Source of the DNA: Trissonchulus latispiculum
Taxonomy: Eukaryota > Nematoda > Enoplea > Enoplida > Ironidae
Direction: 5' to 3'
Length of the DNA stretch: 64,000 nt
Assembly (NCBI GenBank): GCA_030248195.1
Contig: JASAND010007603.1
Coordinates: forward strand, 1-64,000
Below the pieces are notes generated by a model. That model searched no databases. It saw only the letters and a list, made by a program, of their open reading frames with translations, and was not told the origin of the DNA. This document shows, in pieces, positions 20,597 to 34,000 of the stretch; the first letter of the stretch is position 1; each line of letters begins with the position of its first letter. The position numbers and the translations under genes are program-made.

Positions 20597-22857
20597 TGTT
20601 GGGAATAAAACCCTGGTGCTAGATTCACGATGACAGACCGTTTATTTGCAGGTTGTTGTCAAAGGTGTGTGATGTCCAGACCTCAATAAAATAGTTTTGT
20701 GGTTTCCTGCTGACTGAATGACCGCTCGCTCAGAATAGACGAAAAATCCCTATGCTAAAAGATTATTTATTCACATATCAAAATAAATCAGGAATAATTT
20801 CCAAAATGAACTCCGCTCGAATCATAAAAAGTACAAACAAAAACAGCACTCACAAAACGGCAGAGACGACCTACTCTACCCACCAACTACTCACAACGCT
20901 GACAATACCCCAACTGAATTTGATCCGCCAACTTGTACTGGATCATCATTATGAGTCACGTTTGAGCCATGAAATTAGCTAACGATAATTTTACATTGAT
21001 TATTCATGAAACATTTCAATTTGGATTGAAACTTATCTACCGTATACTTAGGCTTAGCTCACGCATATATCCTATACTCTACAAAATACCCCCTCTTGCC
21101 GCCGCCCGCCCCGGCGCGGCGTGTCCACCGAAATGAGTACAGGGGTTAGATCAATTTTTAGATGCTAAAATTTTCGATTGCGCAATCTAAGTTAAATGTT
21201 AAAGAATAAAACAGAGTTATAGAGAGCAAAACATAAAAACGTTGGCACACCGCCACGTATCCGGGCAGACTTTTCGTGCCACCAGGCACACTACCAACTA
21301 TTAGGCGTTTTAAACGAAACTAATCAGCTGCCCCTGATCACCCACAGGGGGAAACTATCCCCGACCAACAAAAACAACAAACATACAGACACAACTACAA
21401 CTACCGCACCGGAACAAGGAGCACAAGAAGAGGGGGGCAAAATACAAAAAATCACCACCACAAAAAGTAAACCCAAAACCAATCCTAAGAAAACAAAAAG
21501 ATCAAGTTAATTTAATATAGAACGAAAATGAAAATAAAAAGGAAGTTTAACAATAAAAGAAGCACGGCACTATATATGGGCCATAACACACAAGTGAAAA
21601 AATTAAAGTAAGTCTCTTAAAAGCTGCAGACTTAATGCCATAAAGATAAACATAAACAACAGGACAAAACAAAACACCACAAAACTGGAGTACCAGTGTT
21701 CGTTGGAGTGTAGGGGAGGGGACATCCGTCGGCTCGGAATCACAACGTCGGACAGCCCAGACAAGGAAACCACAGCTTCACAAGCAACCGCACACCACTA
21801 GATAGGCATCAGCCTAACAGTCCAAGCACCAAGAGTCCATGGCAAGGCCAAAAGTCAGATACAGGCAGCAACAAGCTCCAGGGCGCGCCAAAGGAGGCCC
21901 GAGCAGACAAACCAGGATCAGAGATCCAGCCAAACCAAGAACCAGGCCACCATCCGGACCACACAGAACCGAAGCCAGCAAACGCAGGCCACCCAAGCAC
22001 CAAAAGCAGCAGAGCCAACCACGTGGCCAGTCCAGAACAGCCGATAAGTGCCCACCAAGGCACTTCCTCCAAGCCGACTACGGGGCACACTCCAACGGCA
22101 CAACCCAAGGGGGGACGGGGACGGTCCAACGAAACACAAACAGTCTAGAACACACAAAAAAACATATAAGCAGTATATATATATGGCAAAATAACATAAG
22201 GCAAGAGGTATAAACACAAAAATTAGACTGACAAAAGCACCGAATTTAGGTCCCGACTATATCCGCCAGAATAAAATATAAAACCCGCAAGTAAAAAACA
22301 ACCAAAAACGTGGAAATAGACTACGTGAAAACTCCACAAGCAGCACAACCCAAAGGAGCCCCAGAAAACAGGGTTATCCAGGCGCCCAGCCGGTTTCCAG
22401 GCCGGGAGCCGGACCGCCCGGCCACGGGTACTCCATGTTTAAAATGCTGAGAAAACTCAGATGAAAAGAATACGAAAAGTTAGTGTCATAGAAATATAGG
22501 AACACAGGACCACACCCTGGAGGACTATACCCTCGGAACAACCTGATTTCAAAAATTTCCGGACCAACCGTCCGCCAGAAAGAAGCCTTAATTAAGACCA
22601 AATTTAATCTAAAAAGGATCAAAATTTATACAAGAAAACAAACTTTTGCGAGTAAAACTAACTAAGTAGATTTTAGTTCATGAAAAGAAAAGAATACTTT
22701 AATCTAAAACGAAAAACAAAGAATTTGAGGTACACAGAAAGATCAACACAAGTACAAAGAAATATTATTGAGGCCTGGACATCACACACCTTTGACAACA
22801 ACCTGCAAATAAACGGTCTGTCATCGTGAATCTAGCACCGGGGTTTCATTCCCTACA
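20597..22857 (-). repeat. 5' LTR of the gypsy element with ~90-bp inverted termini
   Basis: Direct repeat of 3480-5541, plus about 90 bp at its outer end (22765-22857) that are the reverse complement of the left terminus (3480-3571). Its inner end at 20597 carries a diverged version of the same segment (TGTTGGGAATAAAACCC). A minus-strand frame at 22374-22622 is preserved in the other LTR (5142-5399) with in-frame length differences, but it lies in a region that should be untranslated and may be chance. Confidence 0.75.
22765..22857. repeat. Inverted copy of the left terminus of the gypsy element
   Basis: Reverse complement begins GTAGGGAATGAAACCCCGG and matches 3481-3571 with about one mismatch. 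This is closer than either is to the internal copy at 20597-20690. Confidence 0.8.
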
Positions 22858-22861
22858 GAGG

Positions 22862-23299
22862 GACAATTCTCTTGGTTTGAGCTAAAACATCTCCATTTGT
22901 GAGAAAACTGCATTGAAAGTTGCGAAATTTTGTGTCATCGCGCATTTGCCGCATTTTCTGGAGTACTGTGACTTGTTGAGCCAAATCCAAAAAAATGTCC
23001 CTCCGTCCACATGTCCTTCATATCATGGCACAAGAAGAAATTTTGGCCGATTCTACAGTTTTGAGAAATCGATGTTCAAAAAGTTTTGGTCTATATTCAG
23101 TCTGTCAGGTGTCAGCATGTCGGAAATGTTTTGCAATTTTTTTGCCAATTTTGCTAGTTTCGTAAGCTCATATTAATGTACAGATTATAAGCTTTAAAAC
23201 GATGTATAAAGCTCTTTCCAACTCCCAAATTTGCGAAAGTTATAGCGTTTCGAAAAATCACCACAAAAGCACTGCACAAAAGGATACGAGCACCTTAAG
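22862..23299. repeat. Dispersed repeat R1, right half
   Basis: Continuation of 3008-3475. It aligns to 41407-41583 by shared gagctaaaac, gcgaaatttt, gtcatcg, and the ending actgcacaaaagga followed by gcacctta. Confidence 0.6.
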
Positions 23300-24630
23300 G
23301 TGGTAGTACCACTATCGGGGCGGATATTGAACAGATACTGTGAACAAAATACTTAATTAATTGGCTTGAAATTTGGCTTTTATAGTATTCGTTTCTGTGA
23401 AACAACCCCAAAAACACTAGAACTGAAAAATCACTACGAAACGGTTTTTTACCGATAAATTGAAACCGCTACAGAATGGACATTTGTGCCAAGAAGACAG
23501 GTTGTTCCGAATTGAAAAAGCTATCGAGTGATGTAGATACTGTGCATATTTGTAAAGTTTGAGAAATTTCGAAAAATGTCCTATTTTGGCAAATTTTTCG
23601 GACTGCCTCACAGAAACGATTACTACAACAGTTAGAAACTAAATTTTAAAAAAAGCTCTTTGATGAGTTCTAGATATTCTATTTAGCTACAAACAGAGCT
23701 ATAAAACGTTTCCAGCGGTTTTCATTTGAGTATTAAGGATATTGTTGCCAGAGGTGAAAAATCTTGATTCTTGAAAGTTTTTTAACATACACTTTGACGT
23801 ACATATGTCGGAGCTAAAACGCAAATTTGACGTATTTGCAAATGAAACTTAAATGAAACTTTAAACTTTATGAAACCTGTCCGTTTGATGCTGCATTTTA
23901 AATAGCACATGACATCTCTGAAAAAGATACCTAGATCGGGTTTTTTGATTTATACTAGCATTGCATTATACCGGCCTAACGGTACAACCTAGAGAAGTGC
24001 GAATGGGCTTATAGGAAAGATCTAAGTACGCCAAGTACGACGGTATATCAAGTTCTCATCTAGCCCTTATAATAAAAACGTTCCAGCCAAAATCCGAAAA
24101 TGTGGGATTTTAATGGCTATAATATTCACGACAGAATCAGTATTTAAAAAATTTTTCGAATGAAATGCTGATAATTTAAGAATATTTTTCATTAAAAACG
24201 ATGTCTTAAAAAACAAAATTTTGTTCTGCCAAAAATTCTGCCATAAATTTTATAAATGATTTTCTTGTATTAACTGACTTCCTCTAAAATTATAAATTAA
24301 ACTCCCCTTATTCTTCAGCCCCGTTTTCCGTTGCTCTAAGAAGGCGGAGTAATTGATTGAAAACCATTCACGTGATATTGGTCAGACCAATAATAAGGTA
24401 ATTAGGAACGTGTCCGTGTGCATATTATTACTTACATACATTGCACATACATATGAGTGCTCTGCACAGTGAACGTTTTCCACATATGCATGTATACGTG
24501 CACTTTACTACATTGCCAGTTAGTTGGAGCCTTTAGAGTGAGAACCATTTGTGTTTTCGTTAGCGAAAACACAAATTTGCGTTTTCGTTGGCGAAATTTG
24601 CAAATACGTCAAGTTTGTGTTTTCGCTACG
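23300..24630. other. Non-coding stretch, no gene seen
   Basis: AT-rich sequence with no plausible exon. It contains a hairpin at about 24548-24577 (ttgtgttttcgttagcg against its complement) followed by two related ttgcgttttcg / gtgttttcgc units. Confidence 0.5.
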
Positions 24631-26098
<1,468 letters not shown>

Positions 26099-26808
26099 CT
26101 TAATTAACTTCTATGGGAAATAAATCTTCTTCCCCCCTAAGGCCGTTTTTCAGTGTTTTAAAAAAGTAAATTTGAAATTCAAAAATTTCCAAAATTTCCA
26201 AAATTTTAGTTTAGTTTATTGAATTTTTCAAAAACAGGAAAGTTTCTATAGGAATTACAATTCTGCAAAGTCCGGCGAATTTTAGTTCTAGCTTTAACAG
26301 AAAATTAAGAAGATTTTGTAGCTGTGCAGTATCATAATTCTGGAATCAGGATTTAATTTTGATTAACATTGAATTACTGACTAAAAACGCGTTTGAAAAT
26401 GTGATATCTTGTGTTGTCTGCCTTTGTGCATTATGTAGCATAAAATGAATTTTTTAGGTTTGCCTAAGGCTCGGATTTTTATTAAAATATCTTTTTAATT
26501 ATGAGTGACTTCATGGGCTTACACTGTTTAATTAACACAGCAAAGTCAATGGCAGTTTTTGTTCAATTTAAAGGCTACTAAGCTCCTAGGGCATTTCATA
26601 AGTCCCACAAACGTTAGCGTTCCTTATCACATAAAATGTCGGCTTAGTAGTTAATTAAAAGGATTTTACTCCTTTCGCTGATATAATTTCGTGGTAAGAG
26701 AAATCTTTTTGCGCACTGTGAGCACGTAGTCGAGTTCCATGACTTTCGGGCGTTCAAATAGTTCAATTTTTATTTAACTAACTTTCCAACTACAAATATA
26801 TTGTACAT

Positions 26809-26965
26809 GTCGAAGCCTAGTAGTCAAATTGGCCGTCAAACATTTTAGTTATTTAGTCAAATGGCTAGCCCAGTTGCAAAAGGCACCGTGTTTCACTACT
26901 TGGCCAAAAGGCTCTATTTTAGCCATTTAGTTAAATGGCCAGCAGCTCATAGCCTAGTTGGAAGT
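26809..26965. repeat. Partial copy of the left arm of the palindromic element
   Basis: Contains gtcgaagcctagtagtcaa and ccatttagttaaatggcc followed by agcagctcatagcctagttg, in the same order as 24636-24805. Confidence 0.6.
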
Positions 26966-28079
26966 TTACAGCTTACAGCTATTTAATGCCTGTCACCCCT
27001 CACTTACACAGTTTTTCTACTTCACCTAAAATAAAAGCATCATGCCGTTACTTTTGGGACAATTGCCTAGGTTTATTTTTAACGGTGTTGAGTTTGGGCC
27101 TTTTGTTCTGGAGAAATGAAAATGAAAAATCCAAACTAAGGAATTTTGACGAAAATAGACAAAATTTGCACTTTTCTCAAAATTTACAGTTTTCGTTTCT
27201 CTTTATTTTTAGTTTTTAGCAAGGAATCAAAGTAAGTCAATTTGTTAAGGCGGCCACCTTTTGGGGCACTGATTTTTTGTGTTTTATTGTGTTTTCGCAC
27301 TTCTTTTAAAACAAGCACGGAAAAATTAAAAAACTAAAATTCCAGGAAAACAAATTTTAAAAAACACATTTATTAATTACCGTTATTGCACTACATTACA
27401 TTTATTATATTTGTGTAAGCAGTTGTGGAAATTTCCTTGTTTGAAAACTATACGAACTTCGGAACAAATATGCAAATTAGAAATTTGGCATTTTCGTAAT
27501 ATGCAATTTAGTTTTGACAGTTTTTAAGGGATTTTCGTCATTTTTGGGTCACATTCGATTGAACCCAAATTCAACATCAATATTGGAAAAGAAGCCGAGG
27601 ATCTTCCAAGGTTAAAGGTTGGTTAGGGAAAGTTGGGTTATTTATATTAATTTAAAACTGTTATTGTACACGGTCATTTTCTGTATTTATTTGTATCAAG
27701 GTTTGCTGTCTCGAAATAAATTTACTTTTGTTAGAATTTTATTCTTACACTTCAAAATCACACACTCAACACGAACTTAGCAATCTCTTTTCTTTTTTAA
27801 CCTAAATTTCATAAAAGTGGCGACCGTGTACATAAGGAGTAGATTTTCAAGTTTTGAAGTTTTAATGGGGATCGACCAACCTCTAATCTTGGGTGCCTGG
27901 CTTGACCAGTTGACCCATGGTCAGGTCAGGCTAAGGCTTCTGATCAAATTTTTTAAAGATTTTCCTTTTTAAAAGAGGGGTAATTCCTCCTCCCATTTAT
28001 TGTTCTAAAAATGATTAGAATTTTCTGCACCTTTAAAAATTCTTTTGCACATTGTACTTTGCCTTTGTTTTATTTTCAG
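26966..28079. other. Non-coding, probably intron or 5' flank of the plus-strand receptor gene
   Basis: AT-rich with no exon-like ORF. It ends in a pyrimidine tract and tattttcag that serve as the acceptor of the first visible receptor exon. Confidence 0.4.
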
Positions 28080-31000
28080 TCGATTCTAGAAGTGTTCCAG
28101 GATGGAATCTGCTGGTTGAGCCGGTGGCCTTCAAACCATGGCTGGATGGTCCTGAAGTTTCTATCGGCCGAAGACGTCTTTGGGAATCCCCCCTTGGATT
28201 TGGAAGTCACCGCCAGTTCCAGCGGATTTCCACTGAATCAGGTTGTAAACGTTTCATTTATTAGTCTTTGCATTCGATTTAAAACCCCCTTTTGAGGTGC
28301 GATTAATCCAATAATGGCTAAAAGGAACCTGATTCGCAGTCCCACTCTTCAAACGAGGACCATTTATAGAAAAGCGCAGTACTGTCTGCAAGCGTTGCCG
28401 TCCAAATCTAAAAAGACGTAACTACATTTTTACTAATTTTTGCTATGACCATTTATGTAAATTGTGCTACACTTTTTCATCAGATCAATTTAAATTTGTG
28501 ACTACTGTGTAAAATGATACTATTTGACTGGATTTATCTATCAGAATATTTATTTTTGTAAATATAGGCAAAATTGGCACACGTAGTGCTTGGGAACTTC
28601 GATTATCTTATTATGAAGATACGACTCGTTCTAAGATAGCTAGTTAAATTCAGCATAAAATTTTGTGTATGTAGTTGGTCATAAACTCCATTTTGGTCAA
28701 TATGTTAGTTACGACTTTTTGGCTTTGGACGGCGATAGCTTTAAACTTCATGAAACATACAGTCTAAAAGCAAATCAAATATTATAACAGCATTAGAAAA
28801 CCAATCACAGCTATGGAATGTCTTCTGGTTTCTGTAAGCCTGTATCTTTGTATTAAGACTCCTTTTTGTGCTATAAAAAGGATGTTACCAACGGAACAAT
28901 TGCTTGCTGGCTGGTTTGGTGCCCTATTTAAATGAAGACTGGAAAAGAACGCCATCACATATCTATTCTATTAGATTCATATTTGTGAACCACTAGAGAA
29001 TTGGCTTCTCCTCTTGGCATATTTTATTAGGTCAATGTTTGAGGGAATTCAGCTGGAGCAAAGTCCTGGCATTAAATCTGAGTTTTCCTAGGAAAATTTT
29101 ACCATTAATATTCATAAAAACTGTATAGGAATGCGTTTAACTTAACGCTGACACAATAGCTAAAGCAGCCAATTTAGCAAATTAATGAGAATTCTGCAAA
29201 AATAATTTTACATCGAAGAATTCTCACCGACCCGACATGAGTTTAACCAGACTCAAATCACTAATTTTTCTGCTGTTTATTCTTAAGTCAGCATTCTTAG
29301 GTCATGTTTTAAGAAAAAGTTTTTAGCTCCATAAGCTATTTATTTATCAATTAGATTTAATTGGATTCCAGGAAGGAGCGGTGCAAGTTGGAAAGAGTTG
29401 AGTTGGTCTAGACAGTAGTCAAGTTCCATTTTGGCCATCTTTCTTCAGGGCTGTTTGGAAAAGGAAACTGTGAATTTCACCACTTTGTAGGTCAGACAAG
29501 CCTGGCTATTAGTTTTTCCCTTTTCTATTGGCTTCAGAAAGAGCATCCAATTAAGTTGGCATTAAAATCATTGCTAATTTCTTTGATGGAAATAGGTTGT
29601 GGATGTAGGTATCTAACATTAGTACAAGGTTTGCTATAAGCTATGACGTTTTCAGCTCACTATGTGATTTTGTGCTTTGTGCTTTAATGTCACAGTGGAG
29701 AAAGGCCTCATAAATACAATAACCATTGTCAGATGTCCATGTCAACAATGTGTCAGCAATACGACGCAAACTATCGTACCTGTCACTTTTAGAGTTTTGA
29801 AATGAGACCAGGATAGGTCAGTTTAGCCTGGACTGCTCGAAAACGTCCAAGTTTAAAGCTAAATTCTTTGCTGACTTCAATTACTTGTAAAAGCTTCTCT
29901 CTATTATCTGTTTGTCTTGAAAATCAGGCAGGGTAGTCCCTTCATTATTTATTAATGCGAACTTCCTTCCAGTGGTCTGTGTTTTTTCCAACGTTCGCCC
30001 CCACGGAAGAGAAGCTCAGAATTACTGCACAGAATAAGGTTTTATGATTTTCATGTCATGTTAGCGGAATTGGTTTCAAGTTAGGATTCGCTTTCTGCCT
30101 CTGGAGTCTGGTCCACGTCTCGATCGCAAGGGATTTTTAACACTTATATTATGTTATGTGTTGATGTTGGTTGATGGGCTTTCGAACAAAACGTTTGTTA
30201 GTTTGCTTTGTTTGCAACAAGTTATAATGACTTTCTTCTTTCTTATTTACATTTCAGCTAATTTTATAATTTTATGCGAGCAGCAGCCCTACCTACCCTG
30301 TAGAAACCTTTAGAAACTGAGTGTGGTTCATTATGTTCTCTGACATCACTGAACATTTTTGTCATGAGTTTTCAACATAATACTCATGACTTGGACGCCT
30401 TATTCTATAAAATGCGACATGACCGATGTCCACCTTCTCGCAGCGGTGCTCGATGTAGTGTGGCTCTCGGGAATAGATCAGACACAGTCGGATCTGATGC
30501 TCAATTTGGAAGTGGTGAGTTGAAATCGAGCTCCATCGAGTCTTTACCATCCCATCCGTCTTCAGTAGGTATTTATCCCGACAAACCTGTTGAGGATTGG
30601 TTGCCTGAAGACATTCAAAGATAACTGCAACCAAGAGTACCTGGAACAAAAATCCTTTAAAAATGCTGCTTGGCCACACAACCTAGTTTTTATGAAAACA
30701 AGAAGAATACCAATACACACACGAAGCTGGAATAAGACATTATCAGAGACATGGTCACGAGGTCACACATCCTCAGAAAAAGCTTCTTTACCTCACTTCA
30801 CCTCTTCTTTAAAAATAAAATTTTATAATTTACAAATTTTTTAATTTTGATTCTTCATCTTGAATTCTGAACTTGTTTTCATTTACTTGCATTTATGATG
30901 TAATTAGTTGAGCTATGGACATTTACATTTTTCTTTTCAGGTATTGCTCTAATAGTGATTCCGCTTGTTTTGGTTATTTTCATTGGAATAATTGTCTTCT

Positions 31001-34000
31001 ATATGGTATTTATTAGGAGAAAAAGAAGGTATGACAGAATATTTGTGTTTTTACCAAATAAAATTATACTTACATTTCTACGAAAGTTCAAAGCGAATTA
31101 AGTGTCAAGAGTATTTCAGTACAGTTTACATAATGGCGTTAACGGTTTTTTCGATCATTCAGATATGTTGCAGTATGAGCACGGTTAAACAAGAACATGA
31201 AGACTTGTGCACTTAAATATATTCACTTAAACTTGTTGATTCTGGCATACACCAGGTACAACCCTAAAAGAGCAAAGTATATACAAGCTCAGTAGAAGAA
31301 TAATTCTTAATAAATGTTCCATCTGCTAGTCTGCTTTCCGGAGTACAGTTTCAGCAGGCTATTTCAGTTTCCGGATCAGTTTCTGTGGGATAACCGAAGT
31401 AGTTTCAGTTCCAGTTTAAGTTTCAGTCGGCATCGGCAACACAAACCAATTTCAGTTTCAGTTTTAATTTCTGTCGGAGTTTCAGTAAGTTTCAGTTCAT
31501 TCCCGAAAACGCACTTTTCAGCATTCAGCTCAGAGCTATGTAATATGGTAATATAACATCAAGAGTACAACATTAGCTCGATGGCTATTTAGCCTCAGGT
31601 GGAATATTAATAACATGTAACTCATAGTCGCGTAAAACTTTCAAATCTTTACGTTTTGCCAAGTTTGCATAATTGCACTATTATTAAGAAGAAGAGTAAG
31701 CCACTAGAGGGCTTCTCTTCAATGCATTGCGTAACGGTGCTCCGACCACAATACGCGAATGTTCCCCCGTTTGGGGGGGGGTCGACCAAATCGACATCGC
31801 ATACCCCCCTCCGTTTGGTGGGGGGTTGCCAAAAAGAGGTGCCCGTTTGGTGGGGGGGGGGGTAGCCAACAGCCAATCAGATTGCAGAAACCCCCCTCCG
31901 TTTGGTGGCGGAGTAGAGCAGAGGATTACGGTAGTTTTTGTTCTATTCGAAAATGGGTCCCCGCTTGGGGGGGGTGTCGCTAAAAGAGGTCCCCGTTTGG
32001 GGGGGGGGGGGTCGCGGAAAGAGGTCCCCGTTTGGGGGGGGGGGTCGCTGAAAGAGGTCCCCGTTTGGGGGGGGGTCGCCAACAGCCAATCAGAATGCGC
32101 CAAACTTAGCCTGCTTGAGCGACCCCCCCCAAACGGGGACCTCTTTCAGCGACCCCCCCCCCCAAACGGAGGGGGGTATGATTGTCGACCCCCCCCCCAA
32201 ACGGGGGAACATTCGCGTACTGTGGTCGGAGCACCGCTACGCAATGCTAGTGTTGTTTCAGTAGCCGATTTTAGTTTCAGTTTCAGTTTCAGTTTCAGTC
32301 GGTGTTTCGAAATAATTTCAGTTTCAGTTTCAGTCGGCGTATCAAAATAGTTTCAGTTTCAGTTTAAGTTTCAGTCGGTAACGTAAAATAATTTCAGTTT
32401 CAGTTTTAGTTTCAGTCGGAGTTTCAGTTTCAGTTTCAGTTCGGTTTAAAAACAACGGTTTCCAGCTCTCTGAGTTAATATAAAGCAAAATTTAATGTTT
32501 ATTCAGCCTCTCCTACAACAATGTTAACAGAATCGAAGCTCAAAGCCTTAAAAATGGCAAGATTTAAGGAAAGACTGAAACTAGTTTCAGTCAGAGATTC
32601 AGTCTTTTACCCAATATAGTTTCAGTTTCAGTTTCAGTTTCAGTCGGCTGCCTAAAAATGTTTCAGTTTCAGTTTCAGTTTCAGGTCTCTTCTCAAAATA
32701 GTTTCAGTTTCAGTTTCAGTTTCAGTGACTGAAACTGAAACCTGTACAGACTGAAACCTAATTTCAGTTTCAGTTTCAGTGACTGAAACATCACTACGCA
32801 ATGCCAAGCAGAGGAGTCCTCTAGTGGCTTATTCTTCTTCTATAATATATAGGAAATTATTATGGACTCTTGGTTTTGCGGATAGACTGAAACTGCTTCT
32901 GTATTGAAACCCTAGTTTTAGCCTAAAACTGTGTTGTTTTAGCCTAAAACATTGGGAAATATAAAATGGTTGGTAGCTGATAATTTATGCTTTATGTTCT
33001 TGATTTTTTTCATGGAAAAAATTCACCGAGATACCGGCTCGCAGTGTCCTGCCGCCACAAACATGATATTATGTGAAAGTTCAGAATTAGGAATGGAAGC
33101 TAAATTAGGATTATTTGATAAATTTATTAGCATTAACATAAAAATAACATAGAGAACAAAAAGCTGAAACCCATTTTAGTCAGAGCTGAAACTGAAACTT
33201 ATATATACTATAACAAATTTGGAGCTGAAACTGAAACTAATGCTGAAACTCATTTTAATCAGAGCTGAAACTGAAACTGAAATTGAAACTGAAACTGAAA
33301 CACTAACAGATTTGGAGCTGAAACTGAAACTGAAACTGAAACTGAAACTATAACAGATTTGGAGCTGTAACTGAAACTGAAACTAACCTAAACCAAGAGC
33401 TGAAACTGAAACTGAAACTGAAACTAAACAGGCCAGCGTAAACATCACTAGTTTTAGGTCTTTACCATGCTAGTATCAGTTTCAGTCGGTGTGCTTTAAT
33501 TTCAGTTTCAGTGACTGAAAGTTGAAACATCAATGCATCCGTTCCTTTGCCTTACTTTCTGTTCCACTGTAAAATGACAGTTAAAACTGACGGCAGTTGT
33601 CAAATTTAGTACTTATCAAAATTTTAATTTCAATTCATACCACAACCAAAAAGAAAAGACAGAATCTGAATAAAAGTGTCCATAACTTTTGAAACTTGTT
33701 TCAGTGTGGACGATCAGTTCAAACATAGACGAATGACTGACGGGGAAGATATAGTCAACAATGTCGCCTTTAATAACAATGAGGACGATGAACCAGAGCC
33801 AAGTTCCACGCAGGTACACTTATGTGACGTAATACAATTGACGAGCTCCAGTAATCGGGATCGGGGCCGTTTTACCTCTCCATTTCAAGCTGGGAGCTAC
33901 AGTAGCAGCGGTCTGTGTCTTTACTTGAGAGTCGAAGTGGCCAGTTTCGTGATAATACAAAGGCCTTTAACGTAGCGATCATCTGTTTTTTTATAGTTTA

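Larger units (their letters stand above)
3480..22857 (-). mobile_element. Large (19.4 kb) Ty3/gypsy LTR retrotransposon with accessory genes
   Basis: The element is on the minus strand. It has TG..CA outer ends, a GAGG target duplication, two direct LTR-like repeats of about 2.1-2.3 kb, and a ~15-kb interior. Interior order is primer-site-like sequence, gag, pol (protease, RT, RNase H, integrase, the Ty3/gypsy order), three small ORFs, an unknown accessory ORF and a NADAR-like accessory ORF. Typical Ty3/gypsy elements are 5-8 kb, so this one carries about 6 kb of extra coding sequence downstream of pol. Pol is open throughout; gag and both large accessory ORFs contain frameshifts. The LTRs differ by many substitutions and by a ~130-bp indel near 4010/21120, so this is not a recent insertion or it has recombined. 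Both outermost ends carry the same ~90-bp sequence in inverted orientation, which is not normal for an LTR element. Confidence 0.85.

Noticed and set aside
3480..22857. DIRS- or Polinton-type element, because the outer ends are inverted repeats
   Set aside because: Pol has an aspartic protease and a DDE integrase in Ty3/gypsy order with long direct LTRs; no tyrosine recombinase, protein-primed DNA polymerase or packaging ATPase is seen.
31684..32350. Long Gly/Pro-rich ORFs on both strands over the G-run element
   Set aside because: They are translations of homopolymer-rich palindromic repeats; frames exist on both strands because the units are mirrored, with no protein-like composition.
32248..33520. 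TTTCAG/CTGAAA arrays as a CRISPR array or telomeric repeat
   Set aside because: No repeat-spacer periodicity and no cas genes; the genome is eukaryotic. The arrays sit between hAT-like ends with 8-bp duplications, so they are transposon subterminal repeats rather than telomere sequence.
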